64,000 nt of DNA from Pseudomonas neuropathica (GCF_015461835.1 NZ_JACOPX010000019.1:1-64000), one strand, 5' to 3'. Shown: positions 8,089-17,337, counted from the stretch's first letter. Notes: generated from the letters alone by a model not told the origin. Translations and numbers: made by a program.

Positions 8089-9444
8089 ATGAATGCTCTA
8101 GCCCGCCGCGCTGCAGGCCTGCTGCTCAGCACAGTCTGCCTGCCCCTTTCGGCCCTGGCGGCCGACCCGCAACCGACCCACGAGTTCACCCTCGACAACG
8201 GCCTCAAGGTCGTCGTGCGCGAAGACCATCGCGCGCCAGTGGTGGTGTCGCAGGTCTGGTACAAGGTCGGCTCCAGCTACGAAACCCCGGGCCAGACCGG
8301 TCTGTCCCACGCGCTTGAGCACATGATGTTCAAGGGCAGTGAAAAAGTCGGTCCCGGCGAAGCCTCGCTGATCCTGCGTGACCTCGGCGCCGAAGAGAAC
8401 GCTTTCACCAGCGACGATTTCACCGCTTATTACCAGGTGCTGGCCCGCGACCGTCTGGGCGTCGCCTTTGAACTGGAAGCCGACCGCATGGCCAATCTGC
8501 GCCTGCCGGCCGATGAGTTCGCCAAGGAAATCGAAGTCATCAAGGAAGAGCGCCGCTTGCGCACCGATGACAAGCCGATGTCCAAGGCCTACGAACGCTA
8601 TAAAGCCATGGCCTACCCGGCCAGCGGTTACCACACGCCGACCATCGGCTGGATGGCCGACCTCGACCGCATGAAGGTCGAAGAGCTGCGCCACTGGTAC
8701 CAGTCCTGGTACGTGCCGAACAACGCCACACTCGTCGTAGTCGGCGATGTGACCCCGGACGAAGTGAAAACCTTGGCCCAGCGCTATTTCGGCCCGATCG
8801 CCAAGCGCGACGTGCCGCCGGCGAAAAAACCGCTGGAGCTGGCCGAACCCGGCGAACGCCAGATCACCCTGCACGTGCAGACGCAATTGCCTAGCCTGAT
8901 GCTCGGTTTCAACGTACCAAGCATTGCCACGGCTGAAGACAAACGCTCGGTCAACGCCTTGCGCCTGATCTCGGCGTTGCTCGACGGCGGTTACAGCGGG
9001 CGTATCCCGACGCAACTGGAGCGCGGCGAAGAGCTGGTCTCCGGCGGTTCGTCGAGCTACGACGCCTATACCCGTGGCGACAGCCTGTTCACCCTGTCGG
9101 CAACCCCGAACACCCAGAAGAAAAAGACCATCGCGCAAGCCGAGGCCGGTCTGTGGAAGCTGTTGGAACAGCTGAAAACCACCGCGCCGTCCGCTGAAGA
9201 ACTGGAGCGCGTGCGAGCACAAGTGATTGCCGGTCTGGTCTTCGAACGTGATTCGATCACCAGTCAGGCCACCGCCATCGGTCAACTTGAGACCGTCGGT
9301 CTGTCGTGGAAACTGATGGACACCGAACTCGCCGATCTGGAAAGCGTGACCCCGCAAGACATCCAGAACGCCGCCAAGCTGTATTTCACCCGCGAACGTC
9401 TCAGCGTCGCCCACGTCCTGCCACTGGAGACGACTCATGAGTAA
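8089..9444 (+). CDS. M16 family zinc peptidase, catalytic subunit
   Basis: Secreted or periplasmic pitrilysin-like metallopeptidase. The 451-residue protein starts with a signal peptide (MNALARRAAGLLLS... ALAADPQ, cleavage near residue 25). The inverted zinc motif HALEH is at 74-78, and the downstream ELEADRM segment supplies the distal glutamate. The upstream open frame to 7999 has no signal peptide in the right place, so the ATG at 8089 is preferred. It overlaps the next gene by eight bases; the two resemble the active/inactive halves of a processing-peptidase-like heterodimer. Confidence 0.92.
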   Translation: MNALARRAAGLLLSTVCLPLSALAADPQPTHEFTLDNGLKVVVREDHRAPVVVSQVWYKVGSSYETPGQTGLSHALEHMMFKGSEKVGPGEASLILRDLGAEENAFTSDDFTAYYQVLARDRLGVAFELEADRMANLRLPADEFAKEIEVIKEERRLRTDDKPMSKAYERYKAMAYPASGYHTPTIGWMADLDRMKVEELRHWYQSWYVPNNATLVVVGDVTPDEVKTLAQRYFGPIAKRDVPPAKKPLELAEPGERQITLHVQTQLPSLMLGFNVPSIATAEDKRSVNALRLISALLDGGYSGRIPTQLERGEELVSGGSSSYDAYTRGDSLFTLSATPNTQKKKTIAQAEAGLWKLLEQLKTTAPSAEELERVRAQVIAGLVFERDSITSQATAIGQLETVGLSWKLMDTELADLESVTPQDIQNAAKLYFTRERLSVAHVLPLETTHE

Positions 9445-10924
9445 GCGCAAATCCCCACGCCTGCTGCTCGGCCTGATCGCCGTGACGGTGATCGGCTCTG
9501 CCGCGCTCTACCTGTCGCCGGGCGCTGACAGCAATGCCAGCGAAGCCCTCGACAACGCCAAAACCAGCCAGAAGCTGCAATCACTGACCGAACTCGACGG
9601 CAAGGCCCCGGCCAGCCGCAAACTCGACGTGCAAACCTGGAACACCGCCGAAGGCGCCAAAGTATTGTTCGTCGAAGCCCATGAGCTGCCGATGTTCGAC
9701 ATGCGCCTGATCTTCGCCGCCGGCAGCAGCCAGGACGGCAGCGCGTCGGGTCTGGCGGTGCTGACCAACGCAATGCTCAACGAAGGTGTCGCCGGTAAAG
9801 ACGTCGGCGCCATCGCGCAAGGCTTCGAAGGCCTCGGTGCGGATTTCGGCAACGGTGCTTTCAAGGACATGGCGCTGGCTTCGCTACGCAGCTTGAGTGC
9901 CACCGACAAGCGTGAACCGGCGCTGAAGCTGTTTTCGGAAGTGGTTGGCAAACCGACCTTCCCGGCCGATTCGTTCGCACGCATCAAGAACCAGCTGCTC
10001 GCCGGTTTCGAATACCAGAAACAGAACCCCGGCAAACTCGCCAGCCTTGAGCTGATGAAGCGCTTGTACGGCGATCATCCGTACGCGCATTCGAGTGACG
10101 GTAACCCGCAGAGCGTGCCGAAGATCACCCTCGCGCAGTTGCGTGAGTTCCACGCCAGGGCCTACGCCGCTGGCAACGTGGTGATCGCGCTGGTCGGCGA
10201 CCTGTCGCGGGCGGATGCCGAGGCGATTGCCAATCAGGTCTCTTCTGCCCTGCCGAAAGGCCCGGCGCTGGCGAAGATCGCTCAGCCACAGGAACCGAAG
10301 GCCAGCACAGGCCATATCGAGTTCCCGTCGAAGCAGACCAATCTGATGATCGCGCAACTGGGTATCGACCGTGACGATCCGGATTACGCCGCGCTGTCGA
10401 TGGGCAACCAGATCCTCGGTGGCGGCGGTTTCGGCACGCGCCTGATGAGCGAAGTGCGCGAAAAGCGCGGCCTGACCTACGGCGTGTACTCGGCGTTCAG
10501 CCCGATGCAAGCGCGTGGCCCGTTCATGATCAACCTGCAGACTCGCGCGGAAATGAGCGAAGGCACCCTGAAACTGGTGCAGGACGTGCTTGCCGATTAC
10601 CTGAAAACCGGGCCGACGCAGAAGGAACTCGACGACGCCAAACGCGAACTGGCCGGCAGTTTCCCGCTGTCCACCGCGAGCAATGCCGATATCGTCGGCC
10701 AACTCGGCGCGATGGGCTTCTATAATCTGCCGCTGAGCTACCTGGATGACTTCATGCGTCAGTCGCAAAGCCTGACCGTGGAACAAGTCCGCGACGCTCT
10801 GAACAAACACCTGAGCACGGACAAAATGGTCATCGTCACCGCTGGCCCGACCGTGCCGCAAAAGCCGTTACCGGCCCCATCTGATAAACCTGCCGAGCAA
10901 CCGCTCGGGGTTCCGGAGCATTAA
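9437..10924 (+). CDS. M16 family peptidase-like protein, non-catalytic partner
   Basis: A 495-residue M16-fold protein with an N-terminal membrane anchor or signal (LLLGLIAVTVIGSAALYL). At the position of the zinc motif it reads LTNAMLNEG instead of HxxEH, so it cannot bind zinc in the usual way. It keeps the later family region GGGGFGTRLMSEVREKRGLTYGVYS, typical of the substrate-holding half. The ATG lies inside the end of the catalytic gene, which argues for coupled translation and complex formation. Periplasmic location is inferred from the N terminus. Confidence 0.9.
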   Translation: MSKRKSPRLLLGLIAVTVIGSAALYLSPGADSNASEALDNAKTSQKLQSLTELDGKAPASRKLDVQTWNTAEGAKVLFVEAHELPMFDMRLIFAAGSSQDGSASGLAVLTNAMLNEGVAGKDVGAIAQGFEGLGADFGNGAFKDMALASLRSLSATDKREPALKLFSEVVGKPTFPADSFARIKNQLLAGFEYQKQNPGKLASLELMKRLYGDHPYAHSSDGNPQSVPKITLAQLREFHARAYAAGNVVIALVGDLSRADAEAIANQVSSALPKGPALAKIAQPQEPKASTGHIEFPSKQTNLMIAQLGIDRDDPDYAALSMGNQILGGGGFGTRLMSEVREKRGLTYGVYSAFSPMQARGPFMINLQTRAEMSEGTLKLVQDVLADYLKTGPTQKELDDAKRELAGSFPLSTASNADIVGQLGAMGFYNLPLSYLDDFMRQSQSLTVEQVRDALNKHLSTDKMVIVTAGPTVPQKPLPAPSDKPAEQPLGVPEH

Positions 10925-11538
10925 TGGCGACTCGAGCACCCAAGAAACCTGCGCAAAACGTTCACAACGGTGTGAACCAGTTGCGCATCATTGGCGGCCA
11001 ATGGCGCAGCCGCAAGCTGAGCTTCCCCGACGCACCGGGCCTGCGCCCGACGCCGGATCGCGTGCGTGAAACCTTGTTCAACTGGCTCGCACCGTACGTT
11101 GAAGGGGCCAAGGTGCTCGACCCGTTCGCCGGCAGTGGCGCGCTGTTTCTCGAAGCGCTGTCCCGTGGCGCGGCCATGGGTCAGGCGCTGGATGCCAGCA
11201 ACATTGCGGTGTCCAGCCTGAAAGAACACCTCGGCACCCTGCGCTGCACCAACGGTCAGGTGCAGACCGCCGACGCCCTGCGTTATCTGGAAACCCAGAC
11301 CGCGACACCGTTCGACCTGGTGTTCCTCGACCCGCCGTTCAACCAGAACCTGCTGCCTGCCGTCTGCACCTTGCTCGAAGAGCGCCAGTGGCTGGCGCCG
11401 GACTCGTGGATCTACACTGAAAGCGAAACGGCGCCATCGACGCTGGGCCTGCCGGGCAACTGGCGCCTGCACCGCGAGCAGAAATCCGGCCGGGTTTACT
11501 ACGCGCTGTGGCAACGTACGGCAGAGATCGCCGGTTAA
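10924..11538 (+). CDS. rsmD: 16S rRNA (guanine966-N2)-methyltransferase RsmD
   Basis: Methylates N2 of G966 in 16S rRNA using SAM. The 204-residue protein carries RIIGGQWRSRKL at the N terminus, the SAM-binding segment VLDPFAGSGALFLEALSRGA, and the catalytic tetrapeptide DPPF (LVFLDPPFNQ). Start and the preceding stop share one base (TAATG), indicating coupling with the peptidase pair. The order is conserved in Pseudomonas. Confidence 0.95.
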   Translation: MATRAPKKPAQNVHNGVNQLRIIGGQWRSRKLSFPDAPGLRPTPDRVRETLFNWLAPYVEGAKVLDPFAGSGALFLEALSRGAAMGQALDASNIAVSSLKEHLGTLRCTNGQVQTADALRYLETQTATPFDLVFLDPPFNQNLLPAVCTLLEERQWLAPDSWIYTESETAPSTLGLPGNWRLHREQKSGRVYYALWQRTAEIAG

Positions 11539-11600
11539 CCGACCGGCCTGAACAAGCGGCGCGCCTCGACCGAGGCCGCCGCGCTGCATCGAGAACCATC

Positions 11601-12596
11601 GTGTCCGCCTCTTCAGAACGCTTCAACCCCGCCTTCGGCCTCGGCAATCCGCACCTGCAAACCCTGTGGGGGCCGCTGTGGCGTAAAACCGTGCATATCG
11701 AACGTGAACGCGAACGCCTGTGGCTTGAGGATGGCGACTTTCTCGATCTCGACTGGCACGGCCCGCACACCGCCGATGCGCCATTGGTGCTGGTACTGCA
11801 CGGGTTAACCGGTTCCTCCAATTCACCCTACGTGGCGGGCATCCAGAAGGCGTTGGCCGATCAAGGTTGGGCCAGTGTTGCGCTGAACTGGCGCGGCTGC
11901 TCGGGCGAACCGAATCTGCTGCCGCGCAGTTATCACTCCGGCGCCAGCGAAGACCTCGCCGAAACTGTCAGACACCTGCGCGCCAAGCGACCGCTGGCAC
12001 CGCTGTATGCCGTCGGCTACTCCCTGGGCGGCAACGTGCTGCTCAAACACCTCGGAGAAACCGGCAGCGCCAGCGGTGTGCTCGGCGCGGTGGCGGTGTC
12101 GGTGCCGTTTCGCCTCGACCAATGCGCCGACCGCATCGGCCAGGGATTTTCCAAGGTCTATCAGGCGCACTTCATGCGCGAGATGGTCGCCTACATCAAG
12201 AACAAGCAACGCCAGTTTCAGCATGACGGTCGCGAAGACGGACTCGCCGCGCTGGCCGCCCTCGGCTCGCTGGAAAACATGCGCACCTTCTGGGATTTCG
12301 ATGGCCGAGTAACCGCGCCGTTGCACGGGTTCGAGGATGCCGAGGATTACTATCGCCGCGCTTCTAGCCGCTATTTCCTCGGCGAGATCCGCACGCCGAC
12401 CCTGATCATTCAGGCGGCGGACGATCCTTTCGTGTTCCCGCACAGTTTGCCGCAGGCCAATGAGCTATCGGCGTCAACCGTCTTCGAATTGCAGGCACGC
12501 GGTGGGCATGTCGGCTTTGTCGACGGTTCGATTCGTCAGCCCGGCTACTACCTGGAACGGCGCATCCCGCAATGGCTGGCGCGCGTGCCCACATGA
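11601..12596 (+). CDS. YheT-family alpha/beta hydrolase
   Basis: Predicted carboxylesterase-type hydrolase of unknown substrate. The 331-residue protein has PLVLVLHGLTGSSNSPY for the oxyanion loop, the nucleophile elbow VGYSLGGNVLLKH (Ser within GYSLGG), an acid in QAADDPFVFP and the catalytic His in RGGHVGFVDG. The frame is open from 11508, inside rsmD, but family alignment favours the GTG at 11601, just before FNPAFGLGNPHLQTLWG. It is followed by an AraC regulator whose ATG overlaps its stop. Confidence 0.9.
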   Translation: MSASSERFNPAFGLGNPHLQTLWGPLWRKTVHIERERERLWLEDGDFLDLDWHGPHTADAPLVLVLHGLTGSSNSPYVAGIQKALADQGWASVALNWRGCSGEPNLLPRSYHSGASEDLAETVRHLRAKRPLAPLYAVGYSLGGNVLLKHLGETGSASGVLGAVAVSVPFRLDQCADRIGQGFSKVYQAHFMREMVAYIKNKQRQFQHDGREDGLAALAALGSLENMRTFWDFDGRVTAPLHGFEDAEDYYRRASSRYFLGEIRTPTLIIQAADDPFVFPHSLPQANELSASTVFELQARGGHVGFVDGSIRQPGYYLERRIPQWLARVPT

Positions 12597-13444
12597 GCGA
12601 TCAGGGCGAGTCGATCCGCTTCTGGCAAACCGCGCCGCTGGCCGGGGTCGAGTTGCTGTCGGCGCGCTACATCGATCATCGTTTCGCCCCGCATGTGCAT
12701 GACGGCTATGTGATCGGCATGATCATGGCCGGCGCCCAGCGTTATCGTTATCGCGGCGCCGAGCATCTGGCTGGCAGCGGTACGCTGGTGTTGATCAATC
12801 CCGACGAACTGCACACCGGACACAAGGGCACCGAGGATGGCTGGCTGTATCGGGCGTTTTATCCCGATAGTTCACAGATCGTTTCGTTGCTGGATGAGCT
12901 GGAACTGTCCACCACGAATCTGCCGGCGTTCGGCGCCACGTTGTATCGCGATGCGGATCTGGTCAACGGCTTTGCGCAGTTGCACCGTTTGCTCGAAAGC
13001 CCGGCCACCGCGCTGCAACAGCAAACGGTGTGGCGCGAGATGATGTTGCGGCTGTTGCAGCGCCATGCCGCAGTGCCCGTGCCCGGCCGAGCCGGCAAGG
13101 AACACCGCGCGGTGCTGTTGGGCAAAGAACTGCTGCGCGCGCAACTGGCGGCGCCGCCATCGCTGGAAGAGCTCGCGGCGGCGGTGAATCTGTCGCCCTT
13201 CCATTTCGCCCGAGTATTCCGTCGCGCCACCGGCATGCCGCCGCACACCTGGCTGATGCAGCAGCGCATCGCCCAGGCCCGCGCACTCCTGCAGCACGGC
13301 TGCTTGCCGGTTGAAGTCGCCACGCAACTGGGCTTTGCCGATCAGAGCCATTTGAGCCGGCAGTTCAAGCAGGCTTATGGTGTCGGACCCGCCGCCTACC
13401 GTAGCGCCCGACAGCTTCCTTCAGATACCGCCGTTCCCTTGTAG
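12593..13444 (+). CDS. AraC family transcriptional regulator
   Basis: A 283-residue regulator with an N-terminal cupin-like effector domain (HVHDGYVIGMIMAGAQRYRYRG, LVLINPDELHTG) and a C-terminal double helix-turn-helix. The second domain shows LAAAVNLSPFHFARVFRRAT and VATQLGFADQSHLSRQFKQ, ending in the usual GVGPAAYR. It overlaps the hydrolase stop in ATGA. The effector and targets are unknown. Its TAG stop (13442-13444) is part of a following REPIN, so the repeat may have replaced the original 3' end. Confidence 0.9.
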   Translation: MSDQGESIRFWQTAPLAGVELLSARYIDHRFAPHVHDGYVIGMIMAGAQRYRYRGAEHLAGSGTLVLINPDELHTGHKGTEDGWLYRAFYPDSSQIVSLLDELELSTTNLPAFGATLYRDADLVNGFAQLHRLLESPATALQQQTVWREMMLRLLQRHAAVPVPGRAGKEHRAVLLGKELLRAQLAAPPSLEELAAAVNLSPFHFARVFRRATGMPPHTWLMQQRIAQARALLQHGCLPVEVATQLGFADQSHLSRQFKQAYGVGPAAYRSARQLPSDTAVPL

Positions 13445-13528
13445 GAATGAGCCTGCTCGCGATAGCGGTGTGTCAGTAACGGTAAAGGTGACTGACACAC
13501 CGCTATCGCGAGCAGGCTCACTCCTACA
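13440..13528. repeat. REPIN, GAGCCTGCTCGCGA family, overlapping a stop codon
   Basis: Inverted pair of GAGCCTGCTCGCGATAGCGG units. The left end (TGTAGGAATGAG) supplies the TAG stop of the AraC gene. The right end lies 15 bp before the sulfurtransferase stop, so both converging genes end at the element. Confidence 0.9.
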
Positions 13529-13542
13529 GGGATGTGTGGTGG

Positions 13543-14397
13543 TTATTCGCCGGTGGCGATACCGCGCGAAGGCTCGTTGATCCACTCGCTCCACGACCCG
13601 GCATACAACGATCCCAACGGATAACCCGCCAGACACAAGGCAAACAGGTTGTGACACGCCGTCACGCCGGACCCGCAATACGCAACCAGATCCGCTGGCG
13701 AACGCTCACCGAGCTTCGCGGCAAAACGCTGCTTGAGTTGATCCACCGGCAGGAATCGTCCATCGCCGCCGAGGTTGTCGGTGAACGCCGCGCATTGCGC
13801 ACCGGGAATATGCCCGGCAACCGGATCAATCGGCTCGACCTCACCTTTGAAACGCGGCAAAGCCCGGGCATCGATCAACGTCAGCGCCGGTTGACCAAGC
13901 CGCTGTTGCAGTTGCTCGGCGCTGAGCAGCAGGCGGGTGTCCGGCTGGCCACTGAAATTGCCACGGGTAACCGTCTGCGCATCCAGGCTCAACGGGAGCC
14001 CCGCCGCATGCCACGCCTTGAGCCCGCCATCGAGAATGAACACACCGTCGCGCTTGCCCAGCCACGCCAGCAACCACCACGCCCGCGCCGCGTAGGCACC
14101 GGGACCGTCGTCGTACAAAACCACGTCGCTGTCGTTGTTGATGCCCCACGCCTGCAGCCGCTCGATCAACGCCGCAGGTTCGGGCAACGGGTGACGGCCA
14201 GTCACGCCTTTGACCACTTTACCGCTGAGGTCACGCTCTAGGTCAGCAAAGCTCGCCCCGGCAATGTGCCCTTCGGCATAGCTGCGCTGACCGTAGTCCG
14301 GGTCTTCGAGGGCAAAACGACAATCGAGAATCACCAGCCCTGACTGTTCCTTGCGGTTATCCAGCGTTTGCGGGCTGATCAGTTGCGCAATCGGCAT
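13543..14397 (-). CDS. Thiosulfate/3-mercaptopyruvate sulfurtransferase (two rhodanese domains)
   Basis: A 284-residue tandem-rhodanese enzyme. The N-terminal domain (LVILDCRFALEDPDYG... YAEGHIAGASF) is catalytically silent. The C-terminal domain has the active Cys241 in YCGSGVTACHN; the CGSGVTA loop is the 3-mercaptopyruvate-sulfurtransferase type rather than the CRKGVTA thiosulfate type. No signal peptide is visible, so it is predicted cytoplasmic. It could support cyanide detoxification or sulfane-sulfur metabolism, but that is inferred only from family. Confidence 0.9.
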   Translation of the reverse strand: MPIAQLISPQTLDNRKEQSGLVILDCRFALEDPDYGQRSYAEGHIAGASFADLERDLSGKVVKGVTGRHPLPEPAALIERLQAWGINNDSDVVLYDDGPGAYAARAWWLLAWLGKRDGVFILDGGLKAWHAAGLPLSLDAQTVTRGNFSGQPDTRLLLSAEQLQQRLGQPALTLIDARALPRFKGEVEPIDPVAGHIPGAQCAAFTDNLGGDGRFLPVDQLKQRFAAKLGERSPADLVAYCGSGVTACHNLFALCLAGYPLGSLYAGSWSEWINEPSRGIATGE

Positions 14398-14429
14398 AAC
14401 GGGCTCCTGAGGTATTTCAACAGAACGGT

Positions 14430-15101
14430 TTATTTCACGTCTTCGAGGGCCTGGGCCAGCGGCACGTAGAATTCCTCGAACAACGCATTGACCTCGTCAC
14501 GCGCCTGCTCGGTGACAAACCCGGCTTCAAGCACCAGCACCTGATACACGCCACGTTTAATAGCTTGTTCACTGAGGTGGTTGGAGTTCTCGCGGGTGGT
14601 GCACAGGAAGCGCACCCAGGACGTCAGGATGATCCAGGCATTGAGGGTCAGGGACTCGATCTGCACGCGATCCATATCAAGGATCCCGGCGGCAACAAAA
14701 CCTTCGTAGATCGCCGCGCCCTGAATCACGCAGCGCTGTGAAAAGCGCCGATAGCGGGCGGCCAGTTCCGGATCGCTGTCGAGCAGATGCTCCAGATCGC
14801 GGTGCAGAAAGCGGTAGCGCCACATCGCCGAGAGCAATTCCTTGAGATAGAAACGCTTGTCCTCGACCGTCGCCGCGCGCCCCTGCGGCGGACGCAGAAA
14901 GCTGTCCACGAGGCTTTCATACTCACTGAACAACACGGCGATGATCGCCTGCTTGTTGGGGAAGTGGTAGTACAGATTGCCCGGAGAAATCTCCATGTGG
15001 GCGGCAATATGATTGGTGCTGATGCTGCGCTCGCCCTGCTGATTGAACAGCTCAAGGCTGTTCAGCACGATACGCTCGCTGGTTTTTATTCGTGGGGCCA
15101 T
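14430..15101 (-). CDS. TetR family regulator, divergent from the aldehyde dehydrogenase gene
   Basis: A 223-residue regulator. The N-terminal helix-turn-helix (ISTNHIAAHMEISPGNLYYHFPNKQAI, about 24-50) is followed by an all-helical ligand domain. It is transcribed away from the coniferyl-aldehyde-dehydrogenase-like gene, and a good inverted repeat lies in the shared 146-bp gap. The simplest model is repression of that gene and probably of itself, with an aldehyde or fatty-acyl-type ligand. The ligand is inference. Confidence 0.9.
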   Translation of the reverse strand: MAPRIKTSERIVLNSLELFNQQGERSISTNHIAAHMEISPGNLYYHFPNKQAIIAVLFSEYESLVDSFLRPPQGRAATVEDKRFYLKELLSAMWRYRFLHRDLEHLLDSDPELAARYRRFSQRCVIQGAAIYEGFVAAGILDMDRVQIESLTLNAWIILTSWVRFLCTTRENSNHLSEQAIKRGVYQVLVLEAGFVTEQARDEVNALFEEFYVPLAQALEDVK

Positions 15102-15187
15102 GGCTTGAGCTTTAATTCAGAGTGCGTTGGGGGGCATCTTACGACCTAACCGGAAATGGATAAAACACTGCCGTGCAAGGAAGTCAT

Positions 15188-15218
15188 TTGACTTTCTAGA
15201 GCATAGACTCTAAAAAGT
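15188..15218 (+). promoter_or_regulatory. Promoter with overlapping operator ahead of the aldehyde dehydrogenase gene
   Basis: TTGACT (15188-15193) and TAAAAA (15211-15216) are 17 bases apart, a sigma-70 arrangement. Over it lies an inverted repeat of two 11-base arms, ACTTTCTAGAG (15191-15201) and CTCTAAAAAGT (15208-15218), matching at ten of eleven positions around a 6-base spacer. A dimer bound there would block polymerase. The adjacent divergent TetR regulator is the obvious candidate. Confidence 0.65.
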
Positions 15219-15247
15219 TCATCACTACAATAAATCCGGAGCAGACC

Positions 15248-16678
15248 ATGACTGCCGACATTGCCTACCTGCAAACGCTGCAACAACCGCTAGCCGAACT
15301 GGACCGGTTGTTCGAGGCGCAGCGGGCTGCGTATGCCGCCAATCCGATGCCACCCGCCGCCCAGCGCCAGCAATGGCTCAAGGCCCTGAGTGATTTGCTC
15401 AGCAACGAGCGTCAGGCCTTGATCGAGGCGATCAGCTCCGATTTCAGCCATCGCAGCGCCGACGAAACCTTGCTCGCCGAACTGATGCCGAGCCTGCACG
15501 GCATTCATTACGCCAGCCGCCATCTCAAAGGCTGGATGAAAGCCTCGCGGCGCAAGGTTGGTGTGGCATTCCAGCCGGCCTCGGCGAAAGTGGTGTATCA
15601 ACCATTGGGCGTGGTTGGCGTCATCGTGCCGTGGAACTACCCGTTGTATCTGGCCGTCGGCCCACTGGTCGGCGCCTTGGCGGCGGGTAACCGGGTGATG
15701 CTCAAACTCAGTGAATCAACCCCTGCCACCGGCCTATTGCTCAAGGAACTGCTGGCGCGGATCTTCCCCGAAGACCTGGTCTGCGTGGTGCTCGGTGAAG
15801 CCGACATCGGCGTGGCGTTCTCGCGCTTGCGCTTCGACCACTTGCTGTTTACCGGCGCCACCAGCATCGGCAAACACGTGATGCGCGCCGCCGCCGAAAA
15901 CCTGACCCCGGTCACCCTGGAACTGGGCGGCAAGTCGCCGGCCATCGTCTCCCGCGATGTGCCGCTCAAAGATGCCGCCGAGCGCATAGCCTTCGGTAAA
16001 ACCCTCAACGCCGGTCAGACCTGCGTTGCCCCGGATTACGTGCTGGTGCCGGAAGACCGGGTCGGTGCTTTTGTCGAAGCCTATCGCCAGGCGGTGCAGG
16101 GCTTTTACCCGACACTCACCGACAATCCGGACTACACGGCGATCATCAACGAACGCCAACTGGCGCGGCTCAACGGCTATGTAAGCGACGCCACCAGCAA
16201 GGGCGCGCTGTTGATTCCGCTGTTCGAGCAGGGCCAGGGCCGGCGCATGCCGCACAGCGTGCTGCTGAATGTCAGCGATGAGATGACGGTGATGCAGGAC
16301 GAAATCTTCGGCCCGCTGCTACCGATCGTGCCGTATCAGGACCTGGAGCAGGCATTTGCTTACATCAATCAGCGGCCACGTCCTCTGGCTCTTTACTACT
16401 TTGGCTACGACAAACGCGAACAGAACCGGGTGCTACACGAAACTCATTCCGGCGGTGTGTGCCTGAACGACACCTTGCTGCATGTGGCTCAGGACGATAT
16501 GCCGTTCGGTGGCATCGGCGCTTCGGGCATGGGCCACTACCACGGTCACGAAGGCTTCCTGACCTTCAGCAAAGCCAAAGGCGTGCTGATTAAACAGCGC
16601 TTCAACGCAGCCCGACTGATTTACCCGCCCTACGGCACATCGATTCAGAAACTGATCCAGAAGCTGTTCATTCGCTAA
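15248..16678 (+). CDS. Coniferyl aldehyde dehydrogenase-like enzyme
   Basis: NAD(P)-dependent aldehyde oxidation. The 476-residue ALDH has the cofactor segment VVGVIVPWNYPLYLAVGPL, the general base in TLELGGKSP and the nucleophile Cys259 in NAGQTCVAPDY. The C terminus (LIQKLFIR) lacks a tetramer-type tail, as in class-3-like and CalB-type enzymes that act on hydrophobic or aromatic aldehydes. A GGAG site precedes the ATG. It heads a probable set with the following Tat-signal protein and GMC oxidoreductase, which would fit alcohol-to-aldehyde-to-acid oxidation. True substrate unknown. Confidence 0.85.
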   Translation: MTADIAYLQTLQQPLAELDRLFEAQRAAYAANPMPPAAQRQQWLKALSDLLSNERQALIEAISSDFSHRSADETLLAELMPSLHGIHYASRHLKGWMKASRRKVGVAFQPASAKVVYQPLGVVGVIVPWNYPLYLAVGPLVGALAAGNRVMLKLSESTPATGLLLKELLARIFPEDLVCVVLGEADIGVAFSRLRFDHLLFTGATSIGKHVMRAAAENLTPVTLELGGKSPAIVSRDVPLKDAAERIAFGKTLNAGQTCVAPDYVLVPEDRVGAFVEAYRQAVQGFYPTLTDNPDYTAIINERQLARLNGYVSDATSKGALLIPLFEQGQGRRMPHSVLLNVSDEMTVMQDEIFGPLLPIVPYQDLEQAFAYINQRPRPLALYYFGYDKREQNRVLHETHSGGVCLNDTLLHVAQDDMPFGGIGASGMGHYHGHEGFLTFSKAKGVLIKQRFNAARLIYPPYGTSIQKLIQKLFIR

Positions 16679-16707
16679 ACCTTTGTCACCGCCGGGTAAT
16701 AACAACA

Positions 16708-17253
16708 ATGCACCCAAGCCTGACCGAAACACCTGCACTGTCGCGCCGTAGCCTGCTGAAATTCAGCCTCGGCGCCACGGCGTTTCTCGCCACCGCCGGA
16801 CTCGGCGCCAGCCTCAGCGGCTGTTCGTCGAGCGTCGCGGCCAACGGCTTTGTCTCATTGCGCGACGGCGATCTGCTGTTCCTGCGCGCACTGATTCCGG
16901 TGATGCTCGACGGCGCCGTGGCAGCCGAGAGGATGCCAGGCGCGGTTGATGGCACGCTCAAGTCGCTGGACTACAGCCTCGATCACCTGTCGCCGGAAAT
17001 GCTCAAGCTCACCCGGCAACTGTTCGATGTACTCGGCATGGCCGTGACGCGCGGGCCACTCACCGGGATCTGGGGCAGTTGGGAGAACGCCAGTGCCGAG
17101 GCCATGCGGCATTTCCTTGATCGCTGGGAAAACAGCTCATTGAGTTTGTTGCGCATGGGACATAGCTCGTTGCAGCAGATGGTGATGATGGCTTGGTACA
17201 CCCGCGCCGAATCCTGGGCGCATTGCGGTTATCCCGGGCCGCCTTCGGTCTGA
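16708..17253 (+). CDS. Twin-arginine-signal protein, likely partner of the GMC oxidoreductase
   Basis: A 181-residue protein with a clear Tat signal: SRRSLLKFSLGATAFLATAG near residues 12-31, followed by ASLSGCSSS, which also fits a lipobox. The remainder is helical, without cofactor motifs I recognise. Size, Tat signal and position just ahead of a GMC flavoprotein resemble the small subunit of gluconate-dehydrogenase-type complexes, which carries the catalytic subunit across the membrane. That role is inference. A REP pair separates it from the GMC gene. Confidence 0.75.
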   Translation: MHPSLTETPALSRRSLLKFSLGATAFLATAGLGASLSGCSSSVAANGFVSLRDGDLLFLRALIPVMLDGAVAAERMPGAVDGTLKSLDYSLDHLSPEMLKLTRQLFDVLGMAVTRGPLTGIWGSWENASAEAMRHFLDRWENSSLSLLRMGHSSLQQMVMMAWYTRAESWAHCGYPGPPSV

Positions 17254-17265
17254 GACCGAGTCGCG

Positions 17266-17337
17266 CCTATCGCGAACAAGCTCACTCCTACAGGGGATCG
17301 CATTTCAAATGTAGGAGCGAGCCTGTTCGCGATGAGG
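17266..17337. repeat. REP pair, GAGCCTGTTCGCGA variant
   Basis: Two REP units in tail-to-tail order (opposite to the hairpin-forming REPINs), the second reading GTAGGAGCGAGCCTGTTCGC. Located between the Tat-signal gene and the GMC gene. Confidence 0.8.
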
